From assembly GCF_051622035.1 (NCBI RefSeq), contig NC_135361.1:31859205-31923204 (forward strand): 64,000 nt of DNA, read 5' to 3'. This DNA comes from Arctopsyche grandis (lineage: Eukaryota > Arthropoda > Insecta > Trichoptera > Hydropsychidae). The position numbers and the translations under genes were made by a program. The notes below the pieces were generated by a model. That model was not told the DNA's origin. It did no database searches and was given only the letters and a program-made list of their open reading frames with translations. Below are positions 11,359 through 22,400 of this stretch, one piece after another (positions within the stretch are counted from its first letter, which is position 1; every line of letters begins with the position of its first letter).

Positions 11359-13948
11359 CTATCGTTTGTGGCCGCGTCCTTTAGATTTACGCGTCGGTTG
11401 AGGTGGAGTAGGCATCTCGACGTGACCTCCTTGCAATTCGCAATATTCGGGATTCTTTTGGATTGCACTAGTCGCTTCCACGAAGAAAGTGAGATCTCGC
11501 ACCTGCTCTCGCAGCTCGGTAGCTTCGGCTGCAGTCTTATTCGCTTTGGCGGTGAGCTCCTCCCTGGCGAGAACGTTGGCTTTACTTATAGCCTTCTCCT
11601 CGGCCAGCTCGGATTGCAGAGAAGTCATCCTTAAACCATAAACAACACCATCAAATAAACAAAACACACTCAATAGGACAAAAAGTGTAGAAAGCAATAC
11701 ACACTTTGACGCAAGTCCTTGCACTTTTTTTGTAAGTTGGTTACGAGACTTTTCAACTTCTTGTAGCTTTTCTTGCAGAGACTTCATTTCATTAGCAGTA
11801 GTTTCTTTTTGTCTAACAAAACCATTCATATAATTAAAATTAATAAAATAAATCATCTGATGAGACTTAGTATTAAAAATGCCATTATTTACTTAGAAAT
11901 CAATTCCTCATAATGTCGTCTTTGAGTATCAAGTTGAGCGGTTAACAAATGAGCATATTCTAACTGTATTGAATCTACTTTTTCTTGTTCTCCAGTTATT
12001 CCACAACTTTCAGGATCAGCCGGACCGCCTGTTGCTACCAATTTACCATCGCCTTTATTCTGCAGCAGCCTGTGCACAAAGTTGTCGCCTAAAATCAAAA
12101 AAAAATGCACCTTTAGTATTGATCAAAGCGCAACTTAGCATTGATAACATTTGAAATACAAACCGGCATAATCCCAAACCCTATTTGTGCCCAGTTGGAG
12201 AGCGTAAGTATGATTGGTAGAACGGAAATGTTGAGCGGCATGTCCAGCTTGATATCTGCAATGAAAAATGACAGTCACCGACATTTTTAGAATGATTATG
12301 GATTCAATCGGTCGAAGATACTTGCCTACCACAACCGACGTGACCACAAATGAGACAAATCCAAAGGGCACCCCCTTCTACTGCACCGTCTTCACAACCT
12401 AGAAATGAAATACTTTATTGCAACAACCGTACAAATGTCAATACACCTGCAAACATATCACATCTACCTTGTTCGGCACACTGAGCACACTCGCTAGCAG
12501 CCGGAGGATCCGGAGACTGTGCACATCTACAAACGGGACACGAGCCGTCGGTCCATCTGCTCAAACAGCCGGCGTGGAAAGCATGTGCACACTGAACGGT
12601 CAACAATCCCTCTATGCTTTCGTCCATACGTTCTACAACCGAGAAAGCTTTTAGAATGACAATAATAATTCATATTTATACAGACATATAGAGTGATATG
12701 TACCTAGGCAGACGGGACAAGTTGGAAGTTCGGTCGCCGCTGCAGGTGGAGGCGGAGTGCCCGAGAAACATTCGACTCTTCGTACCCACACGGCATGACA
12801 TATTCCACCAGGTTCCAGACTGCTGTAAGCCGTTCCTCCAAATGCCTCCCGAAATTCAAATGCAGCACCACGACTACGAAAACTATAAATTTACATCTTG
12901 GTTATAACATTTTAAATTGAGTCCAATTTGTTAAATAGATTATAAAAAAATCTAATAAAGAAAAAAATGATCATACGTTAACAAAGCCATGTATTTGTGA
13001 GGACTGGCATCGCGTAATATTCTCACATGTTGAATATCTTGCTGACATGCTGCGGTGAAAGACAAAAGATCTCTACAACTGACTGTAGCCGGTACAGATA
13101 GTAAGCATAGCGTATGTGCTGGTGCTTCTTCAGAAGCGTCTGTGACTTCACTGCGAAAAAAATTCCAACGTAAAAAAGAACATACAAGAAGACATGTACA
13201 TAAATTGATATAATATTTGACTGACTTTTCTTTATATAAATGTAAAATTCCCTTTGTGACTTCTACTAATGGATTTCCAAAGAAGAAATTAAGCTCTTCG
13301 GATTCTTTGTAGTCCTGATTTTCATCAGATTCGGTCTCAATGGGAGGCTGCGAGGTCTCACGAGATCCCGGAGGCAGGAGGTGGAGCTCTTCGTGATCTT
13401 TAGCTTTGCTGGCATAAGTTTCAACAACTATTTTCTGCGGTGGTCTTATATCTCTTTGCAGGTTTTTCTCATTGTCTTAAAATATAATATAAAACAACAT
13501 TACTATTAATACAATTATTATATATGTATATAATATATGCATAGTGACACATTGGATAAATCTATGACGTGTGTAAAGATTTTATTAAAAAGCAAAATAT
13601 TATGACGGCAAATTGAATAAGGAATTTCTAAGTATTCAATTTTGTACAAATATGATACAAAAATCAAACAGTCTGAGTGAAAGGTCATTACAGGGCAAGC
13701 ACCCCAAATATCTATATACAATATTTAAATCAATACAATACGATAACTGTGCGAACTTTGAACGTTGTTATGCGATGCACACGGTATAAATTGTTGTTAG
13801 CACTAAGATTTAATTTTCCAAACTAATTCTGCGAACAAAGCTTGGAGATATGTGAAAGTAAAGAGAAATTTATACCGTTTCGAGAATTTTCAGATCCTTC
13901 TTCTTCCATTTGTATTCGAATTACGCACAAAGATACGCGATTAGACAT
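11359..13948 (-). CDS. BRAP: BRCA1-associated protein (BRAP/IMP), RING ubiquitin ligase
   Basis: Ten coding exons on the minus strand: 13876-13948, 13226-13475, 12977-13150, 12704-12882, 12468-12632, 12326-12398, 12164-12255, 11893-12088, 11705-11812 and 11359-11629. They total 1581 nt, or 526 aa, and all phases agree. The order is the family order: N-terminal RRM-like BRAP2 domain (about 85-215; FFFGNPLVEV, PATVSCRDLL), RING finger (Cys221-Cys224 to about 265, ending GSCPVCR), UBP-type zinc finger (about 280-345; ICLICGHVGCGR, GHAAQHF, RVWDYAG), then a long coiled coil and a basic tail. Family knowledge: BRAP is an E3 ligase that dampens Ras-MAPK signalling through KSR and retains nuclear-localisation-signal cargo in the cytoplasm. 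The intron after exon 6 (12256-12325) must use a GC donor (AG|GCAAGT) to keep frame. Poly(A) signal at 11084-11089. Confidence 0.93.
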
Positions 13949-14341
13949 TTAATGAAGCTGAAAACTCAGTCGAATGCAAAACGCACGAAACGCTATGACA
14001 TTGACAGTTGACAGCTAATCACAATTAAAATTTGGCCCTAATACCGATATACGTGGCCGTCTCTTTTCCTTTGTTCGTCAAGACGTTTTCAACACGTGCA
14101 TTTTATTTATTTATTGAGTAATAAACATATCTGTTGACCTACTAAAAATGTGTTTGAGTTCAATACCGAACGTGGAATTGGTATCATTCCACTTATCTCC
14201 AGTTAGTAGGAAAAGATAAATAATTCAATGCAGTTTGAGAGTATCACTATAAATATATTGATATTTATATACATTGTTTTATAGTGGGGATAAAATGTAT
14301 ATGTTCTTTAATATTATCTCAAGCATATTGCAATTTTTTTC

Positions 14342-14531
14342 TGGTTCGGTGATTATTAGTCACAAAGCGCTTGTCCAAAAATCACTAAAATCTCTATAAC
14401 GGAACATCTGGCAGCTGAAAGTCCATCATACTAACAAGAACTCGAGTGCCAAATATTCCGTATTCGCGATTTTCATGGCATTCAAAATTATCTTTTGGGC
14501 GATCGCAATGTGACTAATAATACAATTACCA
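14342..14531. repeat. TIR MITE, family A, copy 2
   Basis: Shares the left end TGGTTCGGTGATTATTAGTC, the central AACATCTGGCA and ACTCGAGTGCCAAATATTCC blocks and the right end AATAATACAATTACC with the copy at 212-405. The flanks (ATTTTTTTC left, ATTTTTCC right) resemble an imperfect target duplication. Confidence 0.65.
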
Positions 14532-14874
14532 TTTTTCCACATATGGATTTTTTAAATATGAAATGAAATTTCTAAAACATATTTTCAGTTATAGAATCGT
14601 CACAGTTGTGAGTCAATGTGTAATTATTGACTATTCGGAATTTAAAGCAAACTAATTAAATTTAAAATAACCTGTGACTATTCTTGCTGACGAATTACTA
14701 ATAGAAATTTTCAATAATGTCTGAGTTTATAAATTAAGCTGTATAAAAATAAGTTTTAATATCTTGTTGTTTTTTGTGTGGAGGAAATCTAAACATATAT
14801 AGTAGAATTTCAAGAGTAAATTTTAGTCGAATTTCTATCTTCTACAATAGTTTTAGAGACAATAAATTATGTAT

Positions 14875-15386
14875 CATCATCATTTATGTTCATCCACTGT
14901 TGGATGAAGGCCTCTCCAACACGTTTTTATTCGTCTACGATGTGCGCAAATCTTATCCATCTCACCCCACACACATTTCTAACTTCCCGTGTGGCCTTCT
15001 TTCACCCTTTAACTTTCTCTCGGGTATCGTTCAAACAGGGACGACAGGGAGGAGGATCTTAATTAAATCGATTATTCGTTACTAAAAGTTTAGACCAGCA
15101 GTTCAGAATTTCGATCAAAAGCTTTTTCAAAAAAAAACATCGTCAATAGAATCATCGAAAAATTGGCCAACTTTTGCCCCCCCCCCCTATAGAAAGCTGA
15201 AATGACGTCCCTGCATTCCAGCACTTCTTTTGTCCACCTTTCGTCCATTCTTCTAGCCGCGTGACCCGCCCATTTTAATTTCAATATCTTTACTCTATCC
15301 ACTATATCAACTACCCTTGTCATACTTCTCACCCACGTATTCCGTTTCCAATTTCTCCTCGTTATGCCGGGCATATAGCGTTCCAT
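14875..15386 (-). mobile_element. LINE fragment, RTE-like reverse transcriptase C-terminus
   Basis: On the minus strand 15386 down to about 15190 encodes RSMTRVVDIVDRVKILKLKW followed by AGHAARRMDERW and KEVLECR. I recognise this as the C-terminal end of RTE-type LINE reverse transcriptases (compare the common KWxWAGHxAR...DGRWxxKVLEW pattern). The adjacent 14885-15010, with TTCATCCACTGTTGGATGAAGG, resembles a frequent insect repeat 3' region. It is a 5'-truncated, dead copy. Confidence 0.65.
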
Positions 15387-15861
15387 ACTTCGTTGAGTAC
15401 ATTGGTCTTTGTGTAGAATTTAGGAGTTCAATGTCGAAGTTTCACATTCATACGTCATCACTGGCAAAACACACGAAAATTATGTTTTATAGAAAGTGGT
15501 TCAAATTATGGTGCAATTCCAGACATGGCAATATTGAATTAGAATTAAAAATCTTTCAAGTGTAGTAACATTTATCAAATATTATAAGGATTGTTTATTT
15601 GAACTTATATGCATAATTAATTGTTTTATTATAATAGATCATTCACAAAATTCATTAAGTTGTTGAATTGTTGACTAGCGATAAAGAGAAAAGCAAATGT
15701 GTTTAGCACTATGTAGATAAAATTTGATGATTATATGAAATTTATCTATATATACGAAAAGTATATTAGCTTAACGATAAATAATAGGTAGTATAAATTA
15801 TTGTATTAAATAAATTTTATTTCAGTCTCATCTCGATTCTAATTCATAACGCTGCATTAAT

Positions 15862-17169
15862 ATGATTCGTCATATCATTTTTGCAATCGTTCTGTTCGAA
15901 TTTGGAGGCGTGTACCCATCTCTAATTAAAAAGGAACTGATCCAGATATCCGTCATTACAAGACACGGGCAGAGAACTCCAGAAGCACCATTTCCTAAAG
16001 ATCCTTGGACCAACTTAGATATTTGGCCAGAAGGATGGATGCAGTTGACCGCAGAAGGAAAAAAGCAAATGAAGATTCTGGGAAAACTTTTAAGAGATCG
16101 GTACACTCTCATCTTACCAGTGGAGTACAGATCTGAAGATGTAATGATAAGAAGCTCAGATACAGCCCGCACTCTGGATTCTGCATCAGCGTTGTTATCC
16201 GGATTGTATCCGAGTCAATCGGTACCGATTCAAGTATCTCCAAAAAATTGTGATCCTATTTTCTACTCGAATATGGGATGCCCAGCTTTCGACCAAGAGA
16301 TGGAGATCAGGCTTAACTCACCTGAAGTACTCACAGAAGAGATGAATTACGGGCCTCTATACAAATGGTTGACTTTGAAATTGGGAAAACAAATAAAAAG
16401 CCTAAAGGAGATAGAAACTCTATATACCAATTTTGTAATTGAGGAACAGAGGGGGTTGGAGCTTCCGGAATGGGCAGGTTCTGTCTATCCAGAGCCCGCA
16501 AGGACACTAGCTGGAGTACAAGTTTCAAATGATGCAATTTCAAATTTTACTACACGAATACGATTTGGTCCAATTCTCAATAACATCTTGAAGCACGCTT
16601 TTGAAGCTGAAGTCACAAATTATCAGCGTCTATTCGTCTACAGTGCCCACGACTCCACAATAGCTGGTATTCTTAAAACTTTAGACTGCTACGACGGTGT
16701 TCCTCCAGGTTTCGCAGCCGTCCTTATCTTCGAAGTCCACCAAGATATTACTACCCGAGAGAAGGAGTTCAGAATCTTCTACAGAGAGGATTTCAGGTCT
16801 GATCTCCAAAAACTGCACTTGCCGGGGTGCGGATATGCTTGTTCGCTGTCCCAAATGGAAAAAAAATTGAAACCGTTTTTAGTGAAGGATCTGAAATCAG
16901 AGTGCAAAGTCGGTCCTGATGATTACGATACTGATGGCAATCGAATACATAAATTTGACGACACCGTGATAGATACCAGTGAATACGACAAAGCTGTAAC
17001 CAATTATAAGATCGGATTGTACATTTTGGCTGCAACCATTGTTGTGTTTGTTATTGGTTATATTTTTACTCTTTTGTCACAATGTGAAAGTAATAAGAAA
17101 AAATCTAAATATGCCCTTTTAAAAGGTGATAATTTTAGACTATCCGAAAAAACAGCTAGAATATTTTGA
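15862..17169 (+). CDS. Histidine acid phosphatase (lysosomal/venom type), catalytic
   Basis: Intronless frame of 435 aa. A signal peptide (about 1-20) precedes the catalytic RHGQRTP motif at residues 34-40 (nucleophile His35). Arg103 in SDTARTLDS matches the substrate-binding arginine (Arg79 of human prostatic acid phosphatase), and the proton donor pair His263-Asp264 lies in YSAHDSTIAG. A transmembrane helix at about 384-405 leaves a short basic tail with a YALL (YxxPhi) sorting motif, as expected for a lysosomal membrane acid phosphatase. The reaction is hydrolysis of phosphate monoesters at acid pH in the lysosome or outside the cell. The 5' leader has a splice-acceptor-like TTTTATTTCAG 36 bp before the ATG, suggesting a noncoding first exon. 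AATAAA lies near 17305. A tandem relative lies 1.05 kb downstream. Confidence 0.9.
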   Translation: MIRHIIFAIVLFEFGGVYPSLIKKELIQISVITRHGQRTPEAPFPKDPWTNLDIWPEGWMQLTAEGKKQMKILGKLLRDRYTLILPVEYRSEDVMIRSSDTARTLDSASALLSGLYPSQSVPIQVSPKNCDPIFYSNMGCPAFDQEMEIRLNSPEVLTEEMNYGPLYKWLTLKLGKQIKSLKEIETLYTNFVIEEQRGLELPEWAGSVYPEPARTLAGVQVSNDAISNFTTRIRFGPILNNILKHAFEAEVTNYQRLFVYSAHDSTIAGILKTLDCYDGVPPGFAAVLIFEVHQDITTREKEFRIFYREDFRSDLQKLHLPGCGYACSLSQMEKKLKPFLVKDLKSECKVGPDDYDTDGNRIHKFDDTVIDTSEYDKAVTNYKIGLYILAATIVVFVIGYIFTLLSQCESNKKKSKYALLKGDNFRLSEKTARIF

Positions 17170-18220
17170 ATTAAATTATTTGTAAAACGTCTACTTATCT
17201 GTGATTTATTTATTACTTTCAAAATACCCTATGTATAAACATATATGTATATTTAAGAATTAATTTTGAATACTAATCTAAGAAGTTGTAATTTTTTCTT
17301 AAATTAATAAACATTATAAGCATTTTGAATACCTCTAGACCAGTGGCGGCTCGTCTATATGGGCTGCGGGGCTACAGACCTCCCACTATAGTACATATGA
17401 AAATTCACATTAAAAACATTTTTTGACTAGTTTTCCAACTACCGCAATCTCGTTGTTCGTATACATGTATGTAATTCAATATAAGTAGATATAATAAATT
17501 ATTATTTGAAAACACAAATTCTCAAATATTCTAGATTTTTTTTAAATCGCATATTAATTCACAAGATGAAGATTTGAGAGGAGAGGAAAGAGTAGAAAGG
17601 GGGGGGGGTGTTAATATATGTGCACATAATACATAAATTTTGGTTAAAATTTGTAGATGATTATATTGAATTGTAACAAATATGTACAGAATAAAGTATA
17701 TAAATTTACATCACAATTGTTTAATATTTTTGAATCCAATTTCAATAAATATGAAGCAACCCATTAGATTTTTAAATTCACCTCTGGTTTTTTACCTTAG
17801 TGTTGTATAGCAAATATAAATATACTGTCAGATTTAATTAAGTTAGTATTTAAATTTAAAAAAAAAATTGTAGTGCATAAATTTAAAATCTCGAGAAATA
17901 AATTCAGAATACTTTAAAACCAAAATGTACTTAAAAATGAAATAAATAGAAAATGTTGTAATTTAAAGTTATTACACGGATAAATGAAATGAACAATGCT
18001 TATGTATGTATGTAGATTATTTAAAATAAATATAAGATAATGAACATATTGAGAATTGAAAACAAATAAATGTGCTAACAGTTTGTTATAAAATGTTTAC
18101 GTTTATCTATATCGGTATAGTAAATAAAAGCGATGATAAATATTGTTATAAATTATTATATTCCATAAATTTGATTGCAGTCGAATTTTAGGAACCTCAC
18201 AGCACTTTCCCTATAAATAA
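17170..18220. other. Spacer between the two phosphatase genes
   Basis: AT-rich. It contains the poly(A) region of copy 1 (AATAAACATTATAAG near 17306), a short fragment starting CAGTGGCGGCTCG at 17341 that resembles the end of a TIR element, and a G-run near 17600. The last 60 bp repeat the layout upstream of copy 1: TATAAATTATT, then an acceptor-like TTTGATTGCAG ending at 18180. Confidence 0.5.
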
Positions 18221-19489
18221 ATGTCTCGTTTTATAATATTCTTTATTCTTATATTTGGAAATGGAATTGTGGAGACCGTTCTAGTGGAGCAAGAGCTGGT
18301 GCAAGTTTTAATTGTGACAGGAAATGGACAAAGGACACCGGCTGGACCATTTCCAAAGGATCCTTGGACGACGCTGAAAACATGGCCTGAAGGATGGAAG
18401 AAATTGACAGCAAATGGATCAGAACAAATGAAGACGCTAGGAGAATATCTAAGAAATCGCTACACTCTTCTGCTTCCTACTCAATACAAAACTAAAGATG
18501 GCCTAATAAGAAGTTCAGACACTTCTTATACCTTGGATTCTGCTTCAGCATTAATGTCGGGATTATATCCAAATCAGACCGTCCCAGTTCAAGTGTCTCC
18601 CATGGATTGCGACACCATTTTCTATCCCAACAAAAACTGCCCAGCTTTCTATCACGAGATGGATATCGTATCCAAGTTATCAGAGACACTTCTCGAAGAA
18701 GAAAATTATGCACCTCTTTATGCATGGTTGACTTTGAAGTTGGACAAAGAAATAAGGAGTTTGAGTAAGATATATGAACTGTACACCAACTTGGTACTTG
18801 AAGAGCAGAGGGGATTGAAACATCCAGAATGGGCAGAAGCTGTATATCCAGAGCCAGCAAGGAGTCTAGCTGGGAAGTATGTATCGATATCTGCTATTTC
18901 CAAATCGTCCAGACGTCTTAGTTTCGGTCCAATGCTTAATGATATTCTGAAGCATAGTTCTGAAGCTGGAACTAATACATCACGCCGTCTGTTCATCTAC
19001 AGTGCTGATGACACCACCATAGCTGGTCTTTTGAAGACATTAAAATGCTACGACGGTTTCCCACCAGGCTTTGCAGCTGCTCTTCTTTTCGAAGTGTACA
19101 AAGACAGTTTTACTCAGAAGATGGAAATAAGATTATACTACAAAAACGAGTCGAGATCTGATCTTCAGAAACTGTACGTTCCAGAGTGTGGATACTCATG
19201 CACCCTGACCCAATTGGGTCACATTTTAACACCATACTTGCCCAAGAATTTGCAATTGGAGTGTGAAAATATTGTTGAGTTACGAAAGCGATTTGATATT
19301 TCCAGGATGGAAGTATTGACAGAAAAGGATCGTGCTTTTTTAGCATTGGTTTTTACGTCAGGTGTTGTGGTTTTTGGTATTTTATCATTATTCTCTATAA
19401 TATTTGCATCGTGTTATTTTGGAAGGTCTGAGAATAGGGAACAAGAAAATATTACCACAAATCGGAAGCTAATGTATGAGTTGCTATAG
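18221..19489 (+). CDS. Histidine acid phosphatase-like pseudoenzyme
   Basis: Intronless, uninterrupted frame of 422 aa, clearly a tandem duplicate of the gene at 15862, with long stretches of identical residues. The catalytic RHGQRTP motif reads TGNGQRTP: Arg34 is Gly and the nucleophile His35 is Asn. Arg103 is Tyr (SDTSYTLDS), and the proton-donor pair His-Asp is Asp263-Asp264 (YSADDTTIAG). Of the six residues known to make up the active site of this family, only Arg38 and Asp264 remain, so phosphatase activity by the family mechanism is not expected. The signal peptide, cysteines, transmembrane helix (about 372-396) and a C-terminal YELL (YxxPhi) motif are kept. That argues for a retained non-catalytic role, such as ligand binding or trafficking, rather than a random pseudogene. 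An acceptor-like CAG ends at 18180 and AATAAA lies near 19506. Confidence 0.88.
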   Translation: MSRFIIFFILIFGNGIVETVLVEQELVQVLIVTGNGQRTPAGPFPKDPWTTLKTWPEGWKKLTANGSEQMKTLGEYLRNRYTLLLPTQYKTKDGLIRSSDTSYTLDSASALMSGLYPNQTVPVQVSPMDCDTIFYPNKNCPAFYHEMDIVSKLSETLLEEENYAPLYAWLTLKLDKEIRSLSKIYELYTNLVLEEQRGLKHPEWAEAVYPEPARSLAGKYVSISAISKSSRRLSFGPMLNDILKHSSEAGTNTSRRLFIYSADDTTIAGLLKTLKCYDGFPPGFAAALLFEVYKDSFTQKMEIRLYYKNESRSDLQKLYVPECGYSCTLTQLGHILTPYLPKNLQLECENIVELRKRFDISRMEVLTEKDRAFLALVFTSGVVVFGILSLFSIIFASCYFGRSENREQENITTNRKLMYELL

Positions 19490-22400
19490 ACAATCTACTT
19501 ACCTGAATAAATTTTACTTTTTCTTGTGTCATGTCTTACTTGACCTTTGCTCATGATCGAAATAAATATGTATGAACGTACAAACAATTTCGATGATGAA
19601 ACAAAGAGTGGATATCTGCAATGTCTATATGAACAATATTTTAAAAATGCAAATATATTTATACAAATAATTAGCGAATTGAACCATAGAAAAGCCTTGT
19701 AAAGTTTGAACTAGTATGTAAATACGATTGGTATTAAATAAATACGCATACTATTTCTAAAATTTATTTTACATGTAAGGGTAAAACATTAAAGCTGATT
19801 TTTCATATTCAACATAAAAATAACAGTCTTTTATATTTACAATAACAATTCCAATACGTGAATCGAGGTTGTATCTTCTTTTGGTACGTGTGATCGATAC
19901 AAATAATTTGGATTTATATTTTTGTATGTACAAAAGTCAATTTTTGTCCACTCGGGCTGCTTTCACATATATTATACATACATTTTTCCATGTGAAAACA
20001 ACCCAAGTTGAAAAATTCTTAAACTAAACCATTAGAGTGCCCAACTGTCCCACTTTGTAACATTTTGAACATTTCGAATATGTAATTTGGGCACTCGTTA
20101 GGTTACTCTAAACATGTAAAACATTAAGTCACATGTATTATTTAAAGTGGGTGTCCAAATTGATTATTAATTACAAAATAATTCTGTAAACTTAATATAA
20201 CCGGGCAGTGGTCGCCAAAACTTTTTTAAATACACTGTTTTCATTCAATTTTCTTAGGCGATTTGACCGAAAAGCGATTGTCAACTTCGCACGAGTGCAC
20301 TTACGATTTTTCTGAAATATCTATTTTTACTTTTGTTTATAGTAGAAAGCTTAATTTTTAACGAAACTTAAGAATTCACACTTTGAGCAATTTTTTTTAT
20401 TCGCACGACTCTTATGTATGTATGTGTGTTAACTTTTTAGAGTGAAAATTAAATTTTCATAAAGTGAGCTACTGGTGCAATATTTGCGAAAAACTCTAGA
20501 GCAGTTCCTAATGTAAATATAGAATATATATAATAATGAAAAAAATCAGTCAAAATAGTGGACGGGGATCCAGAGATCAGATATATTTCACATAAACGTG
20601 ACATAAATCGAAATGTAAATTATTTCACATTTACCCCGTTTTAAATTTTCTAATTTTAATAAAACTAAAAAAAAATTGACTTGGTTCCAAAAAGAATTTT
20701 TTATAATTTGCATATACATATATACATAGTTATTAAAGACCTTGTTTGAATAAGTGTATGGGCAGTAAATTGTCCGTGTAAGTTTATCAAAGGTTTTAGG
20801 CGAATACGTATTTGATACCTGGCGATCTGTCAGTACATAAATTGACAGATCGCCAGATAGACAGACATGATACTAGTGATGACAGACTTGATACAAGAAG
20901 GTACCACGATCGGATGAACATGGTTAGCAGAGCCCCAGAAATCAATTATGAAACTGCAAAATATCTTAAAGCTGCTCATGATAACATTTCTGGTGAAAGA
21001 CTATAAACTGATCAAGACCCCTACCCCATGCACGTAGAGTATGCTTTGATGATTGCATTCAGATGTCAATCGGTGAAATTATACTGAGCAACAATAAAAT
21101 CATTACTAAATTTGACCCATTGAATTCGAATTCGAAATTTATTTATCGGGTATTCTAGTCTAGAGGCATATTTTTAGTATAGAGGAAAAATATTTTTAGT
21201 AGCCATTATTTTATGAAATATTTATTAATGTTTGAAGAATACATAAAAAAATCAAAATTCAAAAAGTTACAGGCTGATGAAGTGAGGGGTCTCAAAAAAA
21301 TGGCGCGCCCTGGTTGTCACGATTGCAACCCTCCTAGTAATTTGATATAAAAAAAAAACAAATTAAATCTTAATTCAAGCAAATGCTGCAATTGCCCAAA
21401 CTATGGAAAAGTTAAACACTAACTAAAAAAATCGGAAAAGTCAAAAAAACTGGTAAAAAATGTCTTTTTATTTCAGACAGCCCCTATTTTGCGAAAAAAA
21501 TTTTTTGACTTTTAAAATTCGCTAGATAATTGATTATAAGTATTTTAAAGCAATAAAAACTACAAAAAATAGAAAAAAACATGTGACTATTCTTTTCCGT
21601 ACTCACTTTTTGCTTTGCAATATTAGATTTTGAATTAAAAACTGCAAAAGCCAAAAATCTGTAAAAATTGCCCTTTTTTATTTATTTAAACGCTCATATT
21701 TCTCAAATGAGAGCAAGCTAACAAAAATCATTATCATATTCGAATTAAATAGGTAAAACTTCTTAATGATTTATTACTTTCCACTCTGGTATTTTTATTT
21801 GTTGCTCCGTTTTATTAAACCTAAAATTAAAAAAAAATCTACATAATTATTAAGATTGAATTTATACAATCTATGTATTTTAGAACCAAATCCTAGATAT
21901 TGTATATTAATTGTTTTGAGTGAGCGAACAATTTTAGTCTAATTTTAGTTTGGATTGGGACTTTTGGTTATGTTGTCCAAGATGGCTACCCCACAAATGT
22001 GGTCTTATTGTCGGTGATACTAAAATTTGGCACAGAGTGATAATTATATCGTGCGAACTAATAATACTCAAAAATTTTGGCATTTCCAACGAAACTAGCA
22101 CACACAGATGCATTCAATGTATATATATTTTACAACTATGAATACATTTAATTTAACGTAACGTATCCATTTTGAAAGTCAGTGCATTTTGGCGCCATTC
22201 GCCTATAAATGTGTATGAAGCACGCGGCTACAAATCATTACTTCTAGTATGTAATAATATAATACATTTTTTAACATTTAAAAAGTTAACATTAATTTTA
22301 TACAGTTCAATAAAAATGTTACTTTTATAAGGAAAAATATATATGTAGGTATAGTCAAAAGGTGTTTTTTTTTTTTTGCAATAGATATATAAATATAATA

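Larger units (their letters stand above)
13949..15861. other. Intergenic region between BRAP and the phosphatases
   Basis: The BRAP promoter should lie just above 13948. The region also contains a MITE (14342-14531), a LINE-like fragment (14875-15386) and AT-rich sequence. Just upstream of the first phosphatase is an acceptor-like site TTTTATTTCAG ending at 15825. No other gene seen. Confidence 0.55.

Noticed and set aside
20812-21006. 64-codon frame rich in Asp/Arg
   Set aside because: Overlaps a hairpin, no homology recognised, no splice or poly(A) context.
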